Part shown: positions 21,195 to 33,204 of the stretch, piece by piece | How positions within the stretch are numbered: position 1 is the stretch's first letter | Layout: every line of letters begins with the position of its first letter | From: Reticulitermes lucifugus | Lineage: Eukaryota > Arthropoda > Insecta > Blattodea > Rhinotermitidae | Assembly: GCA_026260175.1 (NCBI GenBank) | Contig: JAKCWW010000166.1 | Location: 34,396 to 98,395, forward strand | Length of the DNA stretch: 64,000 nt | Direction: 5' to 3' | The notes under the pieces: generated by a model | What the model was told of the DNA's origin: nothing | Database searches by the model: none | What the model saw: the letters and a program-made list of their open reading frames with translations, nothing else | Position numbers and translations under genes: made by a program

Positions 21195-23964
21195 GTCTTT
21201 AGGCTCTCCAGTCTGCTGTCATTTCGCAATGACCCCTAACGGGTCTTAAGTAACATGCACACTCTACTCTTAATTTTGATTGACATATTTAAAGGGAGAC
21301 GATAAGCATATTTAAACCTTTCCACAGAACAATTTCCCTTCCTACTTAACTAGAACGGGAAATGAATAACAATAACATTTTGCACGTAGCAGAGATGATA
21401 GAGGATGTTAGATACACAAAGTAAGTTGACAGTGACAGAGGTGAATGCGGAAGACGGGAAAAGGCCATAAAACCGGAAGTAAAAGACAGTATTCACAGAT
21501 ATTTCGTCTCTACCCTGCCACATTGTTACTCTGAACACCAGTAAGCTATGGTATGCGGCTGGAGCCTCTACGATGTTTGCTATTGATTAAAGTTCAGAAT
21601 TCCCTTCTAAAAATGGTTTATTGACTGTTGAAGAACTTTCAAACTTATAACAAAATATATTTCGTTTTCGACAGTTTTCAAGCACCACGATTACAACTTT
21701 GGGGCTTCTACTGCACTTGTCCTTTCATTTTAATATATTCTTATAGATATACATACAATGGCAGAGATTGTTACACATTTCCTTGCTCTTAGAAAAATTA
21801 CATGGATCATCTTAACTTACTGGAATTTCTCAGTCATTCCTTTATAATCACACTTTTTTATAGCTGCATATTTTTACATACACGTTACAAAATTGTATAC
21901 TCTCATGAAAATTTATTACGTTTTCTGGGAATGTCAAGATTTTTATTAACTGAAAATAATTATGAACATAACTGCGAGTTTTTAGATCTCACAGCAGTGT
22001 AGCTGGGGTCTCCGTTCTTCTGCGATATAAGGCGGCATCATACTCCAGATGAATTAAAACCTCGCCGTAAAAAATTTAAAAAATTTACATTCACTTCTTT
22101 ATTTTTCTAATATGTTTCATAGGGTTATACATTTCTATGGACGTCGTACTGACATACTACTCGAATTGTTTCAAATACGTGTATGATATACATTTAAAAT
22201 TTGAAAATAAGTGCTTGAAATTATCAGAAGAGAAATATTTTACATCCGTTGTCTAATAATAAATTATTTTCTTATCACCTTCCATGTCGAGGTTTCTCAC
22301 ACCGTCAGTGCAGCACATGTGGTAGTCTTACAGCCGTCCATTTATGATAATGAGTTCAACGTTCCAGGACTGTCACGAAAACCCTTATATTTGTAGAATT
22401 CTTTCACATGTTAAAAAACGTTCATAACATTTCTTACACTCTTCAAGGGTTGCAGAAAGGCTTCCTCAATTTGCCATTGCAAATACTTTCTTAACACAAT
22501 GTTGTAATGATACAAAATATGAGTCTAAACAACAAGTTTATCTTAACCTTCATCTGACCGTCACAGATATAAGATCAATCCAGAGTCGAATAATACGGCT
22601 TTCCCTAGTTACCACAAGAAACATTAATATCCATCATACGTCAGCTTCCAGTTCACCTTAGTCAATGTAGAACTCGTTTCACATTCAGCGATATTTCCTT
22701 AAGCCCAACAGCAAAAGTAAAGACTGAAGAAGAAACAAACCAGCACTCGCAGTGACATCTTGCCGCCGATCTATCAACCTTAGCGAACATCTGCCGACGG
22801 TTATTTTGGAAGTGACATTGCTGGGGTGACGGTGGGGTAGCAGGTGGTGTGGGTGAGGTGGAGGACCGACTGGGATCGCCAAAGTTAATACTTCAAAACA
22901 TTTCAAAATATGGAATGATTGAGTAGGAAACGGAAATAGGAACGCCCTTTTAAACACGTGGCATAACTGAAAAAACATAGGGTGCCCTAAAAGATTTAAC
23001 AATGAAAATAATATTTTAAAATACAGAAGGAGTGTAAAGATGACAAAAATACGCTAGTAAAAAGGTGTGGTGTAATGTATAAACCAGATATGTGGTATCG
23101 AAGAACTGTTTTGTTCACCAAATAAATACATTCTCAAGGTAAGGAATAATTCAGTGACATAATACCAGAGAAATTGTCATTTAATGATTAAGTTACAGAA
23201 CCAGGTACAGCAAGTCCACGAATTTCCAGATATAAAATATTCGAAAGCTCTCTACATGCTGCAATAAAATACAAAAAAGTAAATTTATCTATGTGTTCAA
23301 TTAAGCACCACAACTTAAAGGAATACGAAGGAGTGGAGGCATGGCTCCAAATATTCTTAATCTCGTCACCAGTTGTCAGCTTCAAGCTCCAGCTGATTTA
23401 CCTAGGTAAAAGTGCCTCCAGGAACCCACTGAAGAGGAAGAGTGGTTGGCCCAAGTGTAGAATTATGAAAATAACATTTCAACATATTAATAGAAGCATG
23501 CACATACATACACAAAAGTATATGTACATAAAGTCTATGTTTGTCATGCTTGTTTGTAACACCTCTGTTGGGACGCGGGTAAAACTCAAACTAAGGCGTG
23601 TGAACAAACTCATAGCGCTCAACTGCAGCGACAGATAGCGTCAATCGTCTATAGGCAGGTGAAATTTATTTAAACTGTTTTCACACAGGAAGAGGTGGAA
23701 AGGAAGTGGGAAAGTAATTACGTCAGGATAACCAGAAGAAACGGGATTGGGAAGGAATACGGGGAAAAAGAGGAAAATACATAAATACAGAGCAGTTTTC
23801 AACAAATGTCTTTTCGAATATTCAGACGGATTACCATTATTTATGTTATATTATTTATTGACACTTCGTTGTTATGTCCTCTTCTTTAAGTGCACAGGTC
23901 ATGTGGCGTCAAAGAATTTAGAAGTTACGAATTAAAATTGGGGAGTTCTATTATTAACACAACT
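21195..23964. other. Long anonymous stretch
   Basis: No coding, tRNA-like or transposon signature recognised over about 2.8 kb. Open frames stay under 116 codons and carry no known motif. A short VTPC-like phrase (GGCGGCATCATACTCCAGATG) occurs at about 22030. A GT/GGTGG-rich patch lies at about 22820-22865. Confidence 0.5.
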
Positions 23965-24070
23965 AAACCTTTCAGTCAAACACAACATTCTTTGAGCATA
24001 TATCACTACATTTATGAACAGATATTTGCCGCTACCTGTTTCGGTACGACCCTAGTATCATCAGGCGAGC
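23965..24070 (-). ncRNA. Hammerhead-like module, copy g
   Basis: Minus strand: CTCGC, CTGATGA, hairpin region, CCGAAACAGGTA, GCGGC. Stem I pairs C-G, G-C, C-G and T-G (24065-24068 with 24029-24032). The distal end reads GAATGTTGTGTTTGACTG. It lies in the same orientation as copy h, about 100 bp away. Confidence 0.5.
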
Positions 24071-24104
24071 TAATAGCCTATTTTTCAGTACAATAAGACT
24101 GCAG

Positions 24105-24190
24105 TCACACATAAATACTTAATTATAAAACAATAAATCTTGTTTTTATAAAAGATTTACATGTTTCGACCCGATCGGGTCATCAAAAGG
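24105..24190 (-). repeat. Hammerhead-like module, copy h
   Basis: Minus strand: TTGATGA merging into the perfect palindrome GACCCGATCGGGTC, then GAAACATGTA and a T/A-rich distal part. The first core base is changed. Together with copy g it forms a direct tandem pair. Confidence 0.5.
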
Positions 24191-25720
24191 CTTATAACAA
24201 TGGGTAAAAGAAGGTCAGTTGTATATCATTATCATTTCATGGAATGAGATCTCATCCTTACAATCACATTACAATTTATTAATTTTGTTTAGAATTTTAA
24301 CTGACTGTGGTTTGACCAATTATAACAGAGTTACATTTGTAAGTTGTGTTTGTTAGTTTTGCCAAAGTCGTATGTATTGTCGACCTGAAGGTGAGGTTAG
24401 AATTCTAAGCCTTGTTACGGAACCCGTTCTTCATTCAGTATGTCGGCGAGTTAAAAATAATTAAGTCTTCATCATATCCGCTCTGTCTGTCTGCCAATTT
24501 ATGTCTTACTATCTTAGAGGAGGACACAAAATTGCAATGAAACTTTCATGGACTTTTATATTCTGTAGTATTGCAACATTGTGTCGATAAATTGTATTTA
24601 TTATTACATTACGTAAAGTTTGTATGTAAATTTCCACATAAGATTTTCTTCACCACCTCAAATTTCTTATTTATTTATTCTTAAATACTGTGTCGAATTG
24701 GTCATGTTATATTGTACTTTGTTTACATTAGTTTAGTGATAGTATTACTGTAAAGCAGACGGCATTTAAAGGTCACTTTTGGTTGATATGAAGTAAAATG
24801 CTAAATAGAGAATATTCAAAATGTCCTTACACTATACTTGATCTGCTGCAAACATGTGTATTCCGAGCAGCAGTCAAAGTTAAACTGGTTAGGGAGTGAC
24901 GTGTATAGTACTACGGATAAGCATGTCATCTGTGGAGTTCATTACGTACTGTTGCATCGAAAAGCGGATTGGCATCACCTGTGTGCATTTGTCATTTATT
25001 TGATTTCTTTCTTTGGTTCAAGATGTTTATAACACTTTTCCAAGGCCTTCATGCGGCTACCTTTCTTTATAATGTGTACGATATCCACAATTTCGTTAAT
25101 GGACCCAAATGCATGTTTATTTCAAGTAGATTCTGAGCATTACTGACAGTGGTGCCGCAGTGTTCGAAAGTTAAAGCTTTCATTAAATCTCCATCAAGTT
25201 GAAGTGTTAGAATTATATACATATATATATATGGTACTTATATAATGCCTTTATATCAGTATATGCGCTTTTATTTGAGATTTTTATTCTTTTTAGAGTA
25301 AGTACCTGCTATCAATATTTCTGTATTTATGGCCTGAATTCATTTTGTGGGACGAAAATAAAGATACCTGCTGATTTGAAAGATGAATATTGTAATTATT
25401 AGTGTGAAATGTGTGCAAGTCACGGTTATGGATTATTAAGAAGCATTTGTTAACAAACTGTCTTGGCCACATTAAGGGTTAAATATTAACAGCGTTCAAA
25501 TTATTGTGTTAATGTGAAAGGTCAATTTTACAAGACATGTTAGAAAAAATTGCATGGCAACAGCCCAAATTACACGGATTTGAAAAATTCTTCAAAATTT
25601 TTTAAAACTCGCATGTTGTATAATACGGAAAAATTAATCACCTTGTCTTGCTCTGATGTCGATCCTTAGGCATTCAAATTTAAGTGGTCCAAAATGTAAG
25701 TAATTCTCTTAACTATGAAA
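24191..25720. other. No recognisable feature
   Basis: AT-rich sequence with short TA-alternating runs near 25215-25235. Confidence 0.5.
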
Positions 25721-25724
25721 ATAT

Positions 25725-25970
25725 GCAACCATGGAAACCATAGAAACCCCTGTTCTGAAGTCACTACAAACCAAGCTCAATCCTAACTACGTAAATTCGG
25801 TAACCAGTGAAATCCATATTTCACTTAATAAGGAAAGGGTATCTATGAAACCCCCGCATGTGTTCGTCCATGGAAACAGGGCTTGTCAAGTCACGCACAT
25901 CAATCCTTATAGAAACCTTGAAAACTCCGGTAATCATGGTAACCCACGACTTTAATCATGGAAACTCGAC
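25725..25970 (+). repeat. Degenerate short-period repeat (CCATGGAAACC-like)
   Basis: About eight variants of YCATRGAAACC or GGTAACC occur in 245 bp (CCATGGAAACC, CATAGAAACCCC, GGTAACCAGTGAAATCC, CTATGAAACCCC, CCATGGAAACAGG, TTATAGAAACC, CATGGTAACCC, CATGGAAACTC). The period is irregular. The words are half-sites of the RFX-type X-box and may equally be a worn minisatellite. Confidence 0.6.
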
Positions 25971-25974
25971 TGTG

Positions 25975-26940
25975 ACTCAACCAGTCAAACAATAAATCGC
26001 AGCAAGAGTAATATATATAGGGTGGATTTGTGGTTTACTTGAAAAAGCTATCAGTTTTATGTAATGTAAAATGTTAGGATGATTAGTAAAGAATGAACTG
26101 AAAAGCGTCGAAGGAAGTGGGCCTGGCCAAATTTGAGGATTCATCCCAGTATTCGCCTTGAGGGACTGAGGAAACCATGAGAATGTGTCAAGATAATAAT
26201 TGTTCGAAATGCTATTCGAAAGAGGTACAGCTCGAATACAAGCGAGAATCTCCACGGCTTCTGCTGACTGGCTCAGTGCCTTGTTGCAGAAACCCACTTC
26301 TTTCCACATTCTGTCCCCGTTCACTCTCTTCTGCCCCTATTTAGACTGAGTAGGAAAAGTGCCACAACCTTACAAAACAAATTTTTTACCACGCAGGTAG
26401 TTTTATACACTGAGATCAGAACCATTTTTTTTCTAACAACCTGTGCTACTTCTATATCTGTTTAGGTGCACTGTAAAACGTGCTATAAGATTCTCCAAAA
26501 CATGTATACATATAAAAATCATGAGAAGATTGAAAGTGAACGTTGAAACTAGTCAAATCCGCTTTTCATGTGCAAACTCACCCCCTTGCAGCAGCAACCA
26601 GCAGTACAGTGTACCATGGGATGGGTTGCTTTTATGGGAATCAATACACAGAATACTGGTAGCTGTTCAGAGATTTGCGACCACATCGCTCGGCTGCTTG
26701 TAAGTCGGCTTTCAATATGTCTATTGAAGCGAGAGTTAGACCCATTCCCACCCTTATAGAACGAAATAGGGGGCCGAAGAAGCCATCCGTTTGGATATGT
26801 GTGGAAGGGGGCGCATTAATAACACTGGTTGGCCGGACGGCAATGCTAACGAATTGTAAATATCTACCGTTTAGAGGCAATGTGTGGATTGGTCACAAAG
26901 TAATGATTTTTGTGTATTAGTCTTTAAGATTAAATTCCGA
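25975..26940. other. No recognisable feature
   Basis: Anonymous sequence. Open frames up to 115 codons on the minus strand (25977-26324) show no known motif. Confidence 0.5.
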
Positions 26941-26944
26941 CAGT

Positions 26945-27140
26945 ATCTGGTACCGAAATAGCTCAGACAGTACAATGACTAGACTACGGTTTGGACACAA
27001 AGGGAGTCGCAGTTCCAGTACAGACAGGGGCAGAGACCTTCCTCTTTCACAAAGCGCCAAGACTGGCTCTGGGCCCGTCGCCTTCCTCTCCAATGGCCAT
27101 CGGAGGTCTCTACCATGTAGTAAAGAGGCTGGGGCATTAT
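26945..27140 (+). repeat. tRNA-derived SINE, family A, 3'-truncated
   Basis: The head has AATAGCTCAGACAGTACAAT (A box) and GTCGCAGTTCCAGTA (worn B box). The body follows, with GGCTCTGGGCCCGTCGCCTT, CTCCAATGGCCATCGGAGGT and TAAAGAGGCTGGGGC. Translated, it gives the phrase VAFLSNGHRRSLPCSKEAGA, the SINE's familiar pseudo-peptide. The distal half stops near 27140, just before mariner-derived DNA. Confidence 0.65.
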
Positions 27141-27194
27141 ATATTTATTACCGTTTACCAACAGACAGTGCTGAGATTAATAATAGTGGAGGTA

Positions 27195-27515
27195 CGAAGG
27201 CCGGTACGAAAGGAGTGCCTCCAACTTTCTTCTCAGAAACTGTAAGTACAAAAACAATGGAATTTACACAAGTCATGGGTACATCGTTTGCAAAGCTGAG
27301 ATTATTTTTCCACAAATTCTGCTTCATTATCAACACAGTTTTCCCAACTTTGCATGAGACGCTGTATGTTGGTCGCTTAAAACTCTTTGCTGAAGCGCCG
27401 GAGCTCTTCACGCGCGCTGTGTTTTAGCTCGTCGTCGGCAAAAAGTCGTCCTCGGAGTGCTTCCTTCAGGAGCCAAAAGGTGAAAGTCGGTGGGTGCTAA
27501 ATCGGGACTTTAGGA
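27195..27515 (-). pseudogene. mariner transposase C-terminal half, copy 1 (dead)
   Basis: Minus strand: SPDLAPTDFHL (27480-27509), then in another frame LKHSAREELRRFSKEF-like sequence and WENCVDNEAEFVEK before a stop. The block holding the last catalytic Asp (SPDLAPSDFH) is present; everything upstream is missing because the next 500 bp belong to copy 2 on the other strand. At least one frameshift and several stops. Beyond the stop, CAGTTTCTGAGAAGAAAG and GGAGGCACTCCTTTCGTACC are shared with copy 2 and may be the transposon's 3' end. Confidence 0.75.
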
Positions 27516-27524
27516 AGAACTAGC

Positions 27525-28025
27525 GAGAACAAATTCAGGGTGCAGACTTCTGCGTGTAAAGTCGTGGCCAGCGTCTTCTGGGACAGTGAAGGAATCTTGT
27601 TAATGGAATTTTTGAAGAGAGGTGCCACAATCAATTGACAGCGATATATGAAGACATTAAAGAAGTTAAAACAACGAATTCGAAAGGTTCGGCCAAACAG
27701 GAGGATGAATCGAGTATCATCCTCTCTACTGTACCAATTTAGCACACTCCAAATCCTATCTTTTTGGCCCCCTGAAGGATGCACTCCGAAGACGCCATTT
27801 TGCGGACAACAACGAGCTGAAATACAGCGTGCATGAAGAGCCCCGACGCTTCAGCAAAGAATTTTACGCGGCAGGCGCAAAGGTGGAAAAATTGCGTTCG
27901 TAATGAAGGAGACTTTGTGGAAAAATAATCTCAACTTTGTAAAGGATGCACCATGATATACGTAAATTTCATTATGACTGTAATTATAGTTTCTGAGAAA
28001 GAAATAGGAAGTAGTACTATCATAC
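27525..28025 (+). pseudogene. mariner transposase C-terminal half, copy 2 (dead)
   Basis: Plus strand, in order: SACKVVASVFWDSEGILLME, FLKRGATIN, YMKTLKKLKQRIRKVRPNRR, then after a gap where the HDNARPHT block is lost, YLFGPLKDALRRRHFAD, NNELKYSVHEEPRRFSKEF and CVRNEGDFVEK. This is the mariner-family catalytic domain missing its second Asp block, with at least two frame changes. Homologous to copy 1 at 27195-27515, which it abuts head to head. Its N-terminal HTH half is absent. The HTH fragment at 14.1 kb belongs to a similar family but is unlinked. Confidence 0.8.
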
Positions 28026-28089
28026 GGCCCCTTGAACATCTCCACAAACCCATATATCTTAATGCATTAGCGCATAGTTAAGCACAGGG

Positions 28090-28225
28090 AAAAATTTACG
28101 TCTATGTACGTATGTGCGTATGTGCATATGTATGTATTAATGTATGTATATATGCACTTACGTATTATGTGTGTATACACATAAGAATGTACGTATGTAT
28201 GTATAATATGTATGCATGTATGCCC
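28090..28225 (+). repeat. TATG/TACGTATG microsatellite
   Basis: An imperfect run of GTATGTATG, TACGTATG and TGCATATG words. Purine/pyrimidine alternation is nearly continuous. Confidence 0.85.
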
Positions 28226-28545
28226 GAAACTTTTATCAATCGTCCTCTAGCTTCCCCAGTTTTACCTAAACATTTTTCTCCTCAGCAACCTGTTCTCACC
28301 ATTTACATTCGAAATTAAGGGATTTTTTTTAGCTACTAAGCGCATCCTTCCACATAATGGAGACGAACATTCTTGTTAACGTTGGACTTTTGTTCCAAAT
28401 ATCCGCAGCTGGTCGTCTGAAAACATCTTATCACTTCTAGTTCACGTGAACTCTTCTGCTCTTTTATTGAAAGGTCCTTGGATCGCAATTTTGCAGACAC
28501 AAAAACCGGTACCGCTGTAACAATTGAACATCACGCAGGGTGGAG
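28226..28545. other. No recognisable feature
   Basis: Anonymous sequence left of the CRE-containing stretch. Confidence 0.5.
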
Positions 28546-28807
28546 TGACGTCACGGTAGGTGGTGTGCCGTAATTTGTTTCGTAGAGACGCAGTTCATGT
28601 TATAAAGCGTCGTTCTTTAAAGAGAAGAAGATAGGGGAAAACTTTCTTCATTTTGTGCAACGTCGGAGCTGAGAGAGTTATGCCTGTGTTGTTAGTGACA
28701 CGCCTAGCCGCACGATGGCAGCAGGTATGCGTGAACGCAATAGTGGAGCAGGTACACACATATTCAAAACAACAGCAATACTCTTGTCATTTGTAGAAGG
28801 TACGTAG
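28546..28807 (+). promoter_or_regulatory. Candidate promoter and first coding exon
   Basis: A perfect CRE (TGACGTCA, 28546-28553) is followed by a stretch with more G+C and CpG than its surroundings. Then ATG at 28715 in the context GCACGATGG opens a 30-codon frame (MAAGMRERNSGAGTHIF..) ending at 28805. Donor-like sites lie at 28724/28725 (GCAG|GTATGC) and 28799/28800 (GAAG|GTACGT), so an exon could splice out before the stop. No downstream exon is identified and no TATA box is seen. Speculative. Confidence 0.2.
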
Positions 28808-29435
28808 AATCTAACAAATATCAACCGCGTATAGTTGTCTAGTTTATATACCGAAAGGAACGTACCCTTACAACTGCCCTCACAATTCCAGTCATTTATA
28901 ATTTCGCTGTAGTTGTTCGTGTGTGGCTTTTGTCTGTCTTCCGTTCCTTAAAATTGTTGTCGCCAGATATCTATTAACCAAGGATACCAATATGACGACT
29001 GTCTAATTTGAAGATAAACGTGGATTAAATTCATTAATGTTCCGAGGCTTGCGACTAGGTTCAATGGCAATGGGCAGGTGAAAAATTTAATAATCGTGTT
29101 TATTCGTAGTGAGTGGACATGGCAGGAGGGTAGCTCGTAGTGCTCGGAGAACAAATTTGCTCGTCAGAGTTTCAATATCTGTATGTTTTATTTCTGCTCA
29201 TGTGTATTCACACAAACAATAATTTACATTTTGCAGAGTTATATTTTTTAACCATAGTTTCAAAGTTATTTCTGTTGCATTGGCAAGGCTAGACTTGCGG
29301 GTGAAGCAGACGTTTCTGTTATTTTTCCCTTGCATGTTGTTTATTGACATATTTAGAGGTCAGTGTTTAAACGTGACTACAGGCAAGAAATAATATATGT
29401 AAAACATACGAGTACACGGTTTACAAACGCTTGAA
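28808..29435. other. No recognisable feature
   Basis: Anonymous sequence between the CRE region and the Tc1-like element. Confidence 0.5.
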
Positions 29436-29439
29436 GTGC

Positions 29440-30420
29440 ATCTACTACGTTTACAAATTGTGATTTAATATGTTAGCCCTTGAGAGGGCTCTTTCAAGGA
29501 GATTCAAACATGGATCTTCTCTAGAGTCTGACACAACGGCACAGACAGTAGGCCCTACCACAAATTTTATGAGGGAGGCGGACCAGATATCCTGGATGGA
29601 TTTTCTGCGCATAACTTCACAAATTCTCGATGGGGTCCATCTCAGTTGCTCTGGGTGTCCAGTCAATGAATTTAGAATTCGCCAGCAATGACAGCGATAT
29701 TTGAACCACAAAAAATCGTGAATGGAATCTTTTTGGAACTGGGACTACTAGATAGGGTCATGCAGTCTTACAGAGGGCGCCACTACCTTTGTGTCTTGTG
29801 TTAATATTGAATGTCATCTATGTGCTGTTGTGCATGATGAGGATTCAGGCCACTTCATGGGAAAGCCACCCGAAAATATGAAAAGACTCATGACTACTAC
29901 GTGTAGAGTTCTGCATAGGCCTATATTGAGTGTTGTAAGGCTCTCCCCTTGTCCTGCACACTAAATTCGAACAATAATTTGCTGACCTATAAGTAGATTC
30001 GTCTGAGAATATTACTGTGTCCAATTAATGATTTGCAGTGCTCTCAGGATATATTAAGCTGTACAGATTATGTTCCTCAATAAGCAGGTTCTTAATTGCA
30101 GCATGACTCGCTCTGAGACTGTCTTTTTAAGCTTCCAAATAACGGTACGTTTTTACCCACGAAAGCAAGCAGCAGCCTCAAGCTCTCTTACACGGATGAA
30201 AGGGTTCCTCTAAATTCCGGCCACTAACACAGCATCCCGAGCTGGACTGGATACGCGCCGGAGCCTTCCAACTCGCCCGTATGTCCGGTGTTTCTGCAGC
30301 CGTGTTCTTTCCGTGAACTCTGGGACAACATATCAACCACGTACAGCACTGCACTTAATCCTCACCTCTCACAAAAGAGATGACACAATCGTGGACATGT
30401 CAATCATGGTGAGCCTTAAG
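29440..30420 (-). mobile_element. Tc1-like DNA transposon, decayed, domains in order
   Basis: Minus-strand translation gives transposase pieces in the correct order. An HTH-region phrase RVGRLRRVSSPARDAVLV lies at about 30200-30290. FSDESTYRSANYCSNLV (29989-30009 onward) contains the first catalytic Asp and continues RTRGEPYN..ESFHIFGW. Then come HNST-like remnants and WTPRATEMDPIENL (29620-29661), which carries the third catalytic acidic region of the DDE domain. The tail matches a W-x-x-VSDS-x-EE..LLERA-x-SR pattern. There are several frame changes and stops, and the second Asp block is not clear. Length is about 1 kb, close to a full coding region. Terminal inverted repeats were not found. 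Confidence 0.75.
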
Positions 30421-30424
30421 GGCT

Positions 30425-31779
30425 AACGTACTATTTTATATGTTGTATGAATAACTGACGCACTTCAACAAAAAATACACTTGTAAGGCGTATAAGATAT
30501 GCATACGCATTAAAAGTACATTATCTTGGATCAATGCATTTTTGATTCGTGTATATAATTAAGGGGTTTTAAATTCTTGAAAAGCGCCAGAACAAAAAGC
30601 AAGCCTAATTCAAAAACTCAAAGCCTGAATAAAGAAAGAGAGATACAAAACGCAATAAAACAGCTAACAGCAAGGAAAGGATAAATGAGAGAAACTTTAT
30701 TTCGGAGATGGAAGAAACTGCATCACTTCATTATAAAATACTTCTTTCGCCCGCTCGTCCTTCTGGCAGGAGTAGCACGAAAAATTAAGGCGTTAGAATG
30801 GTGACCGCGACTGTTTATTTACTGGTTAATGATAAAGTGCATAATTTGGACAAAACATTTGCTGGCCTTTAAAGCAAAGGGTTTTACTTAGAAGACTTTT
30901 AAATTGGAAGAACGGCATAAGAAGCATGCAGCAGCAAGTTAAAACTCGGGAGCCGTCTCAGCATTGGACTGAAGACAGATAAAAGCCATGAAATCCTGTG
31001 TCAAGACGGACGGTCGCAGGACTTTCCGGATACTGACTTCTAGCCAGCAGTCCTTAAAAAAGGAAGTCTCTTAACATTTCCTTAACATGTGTCTTGTTGT
31101 TTTAACAATAATTTAAATTTCACAACACATGAAATTAATTAAATTACATGGCAAAAGAAATGTCTATTTTAGAGACTTATATTTCTTTTCATTTTCCCCA
31201 GTCTTGGTCCTTTGTTTGGTAGTTATCGGCGCGAAGTGTTGGCTCTTGATTTGATCCAGCTTAGGGGTTTGTTTGATGTTCTCTGGATTAGATTGTTCGG
31301 AATACGCTCTGATGATTACCCGCATAAAATAAAAAGCGCTAGCAGCAGAAGGCATTAAGGTATTTCTTCCGCTTATTACCATTGTTGTGAACGATTTATC
31401 TGTTTCGATTCAGAGCACTTTGTCTTGCAGGGAGGTCACTCCGCCAACATGGCGCGAATAACGTAATATTTTCTATAAATAGCATTATACTGGCCTAATG
31501 TTCTTAATTTTTTATTATCACTGCAATGATGTTTAAACAATGGTGTGCAAGCTAGCTTACTGACATGTCTTTTGACAATTTTGCGTTTGGGTTTTTCGTG
31601 TAGCGTCTCAATTACTGTTATCCTTGGCAGTACAATAATATTTAATTACACTTTTTCGCAAACCTTGGAGTATATAAAGGATGTTTTGTCTAGACACCCC
31701 CGGCCAGAGACTGCATACGTTAGTCTTGACTTGCTAAGTGACTTACGAAGTGTTTGGGTCAAGTAATGATATTAGGACA
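30425..31779. other. Mostly anonymous; repeat E fragment inside
   Basis: The minus strand at 30680-30790 carries CTACTCCTGCCAGAAGGACG followed by AGCGGGCGAA, matching repeat E at 8.1-8.7 kb. Nothing else is recognised. Confidence 0.45.
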
Positions 31780-32105
31780 GGACTTATTAAGGCTGAACTA
31801 CAGCGTGGAAGGTTTATTCTTTTCAATTCTCCTCGACAGTCAAAAGACCATTGCTTTTTTAAAGAATCCCAGGCTTGGCCCACATCTCGTTCTGGTAGTA
31901 GTGGTACTAAAATTAAGATAAATATGAAACATTTGTGGAACGATACTGACAGGGAAAAGCAGATGTAATCGAAGACAAACTTGTCCCATTGCCAATCTGT
32001 CCACACAATATCCCCCATTGATTGGTTCAAAATCGAACTTGAGCCTCCGCAGTGGAAAACTGGAAACAAACCGCCTGTCATGGCACGGCCGTTAAGCCTG
32101 AAATT
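31780..32105 (-). repeat. tRNA-derived SINE, family C
   Basis: Minus strand: a tRNA-like head GCCGTGCCATGACAGGCGGT, then B box CTCAAGTTCGATTTTG, then the family body GATATTGTGTGGACAGATTG, GGCAATGGGACAAG and TCCCTGTCAGTATCGTTCCA. It resembles the copy at 12475-12640. Lower-coordinate sequence may be unrelated flank. In the complementary frame it yields a 112-codon pseudo-ORF. Confidence 0.65.
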
Positions 32106-33200
32106 TATCTCAATGATATAAAAAATTAATTTCGTAGCTTACAGAGAATGCAGTCGGTTTCCACTACACGGACCAGCCGGTAATGCGGTTCAGGGAAATA
32201 ATAACTTTATTGTGAGAAACATAAGACAGACATGAATATACTCTGTGGAAAAACTGATGTTAAAGCAGGTGGTACAACATTAACCTCCACACTTCAAAGG
32301 GCTAAGTAATACTCCTATGCCTTTCGTCGATACATGCGTCGTAATATTTTACTTGATTTAGTGCCTCAAGTATAGAAACATATCTGCTGCCCAGTTATTT
32401 TACTGATGCCATGTATAAAGGCGCCGAATAATCTTATCAGCTGACAGCCTGTCGTTACTTCAAGCAGCATGTGTGTGATTGTCCATCATTAAGAGTTCCT
32501 GGGGGACGGAAAAATATCTGTTGGGGCGAGAAATTTTGTGAGATTTATCGATTTCCGATCCGCGACCCTACAGCAGATGACACGAGTCACTTCAATATCA
32601 CACATCAGGTCGACAGGTCAGTACAGAATGTGATCCGCGAGCACCATGTGGCACATCCGGGCTGTCTGTAACTCACTGAGTCTTATCTGAATAATCCAAT
32701 TCACTAAATAACTAAAATATGTTTAAGAATATATAAACACCGAAGATTTAAAAATCTGTAGCTATTCTACCCCCATATGACCAACAAGCCCAGTAACAGT
32801 GACTGCGAAAACAGTTTACAATTCAAAATTTGAAACGTTACAATTTAAAATTTTGCAAAATGTTACGTAAGAAGTGGTCAGCAACAAGCAAGAAATTAAC
32901 ACACGGAAAAATTATAAAGTGCACAGCCCATAGGGATATAAATAAATTTGATTTAAAGTAGGTTCACGTTGGAGAACTGAGTGAAAAAGAGAGATCGAGA
33001 TTTGAAGGGGCAATGTGAATTAGGCAACAACAATTCAGAACAAGGTGTATGGAAGATATAAACAGTGAAGATTTACGTTTTATTCAAATAAAATAGTAAT
33101 TAGTCAAGTCAAATTATACAAAAGACTGTGTCCTCTTTACATCTTATTGTAAAATGATTTCAGGGCCGTGCACCGCAACATCTAGCGTGATGTGGTTACG
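32106..33200. other. No recognisable feature
   Basis: AT-rich anonymous sequence. A 66-codon frame (32471-32671) shows no known motif. Confidence 0.5.
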
Positions 33201-33204
33201 GGCA

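Noticed and set aside
28090-28225. TATG-rich tract as a structured RNA or array
   Set aside because: It is an ordinary imperfect microsatellite without a fixed unit or pairing design.
31743-32081. 112-codon minus-strand open frame as a gene
   Set aside because: It coincides with SINE family C and its pol III head.
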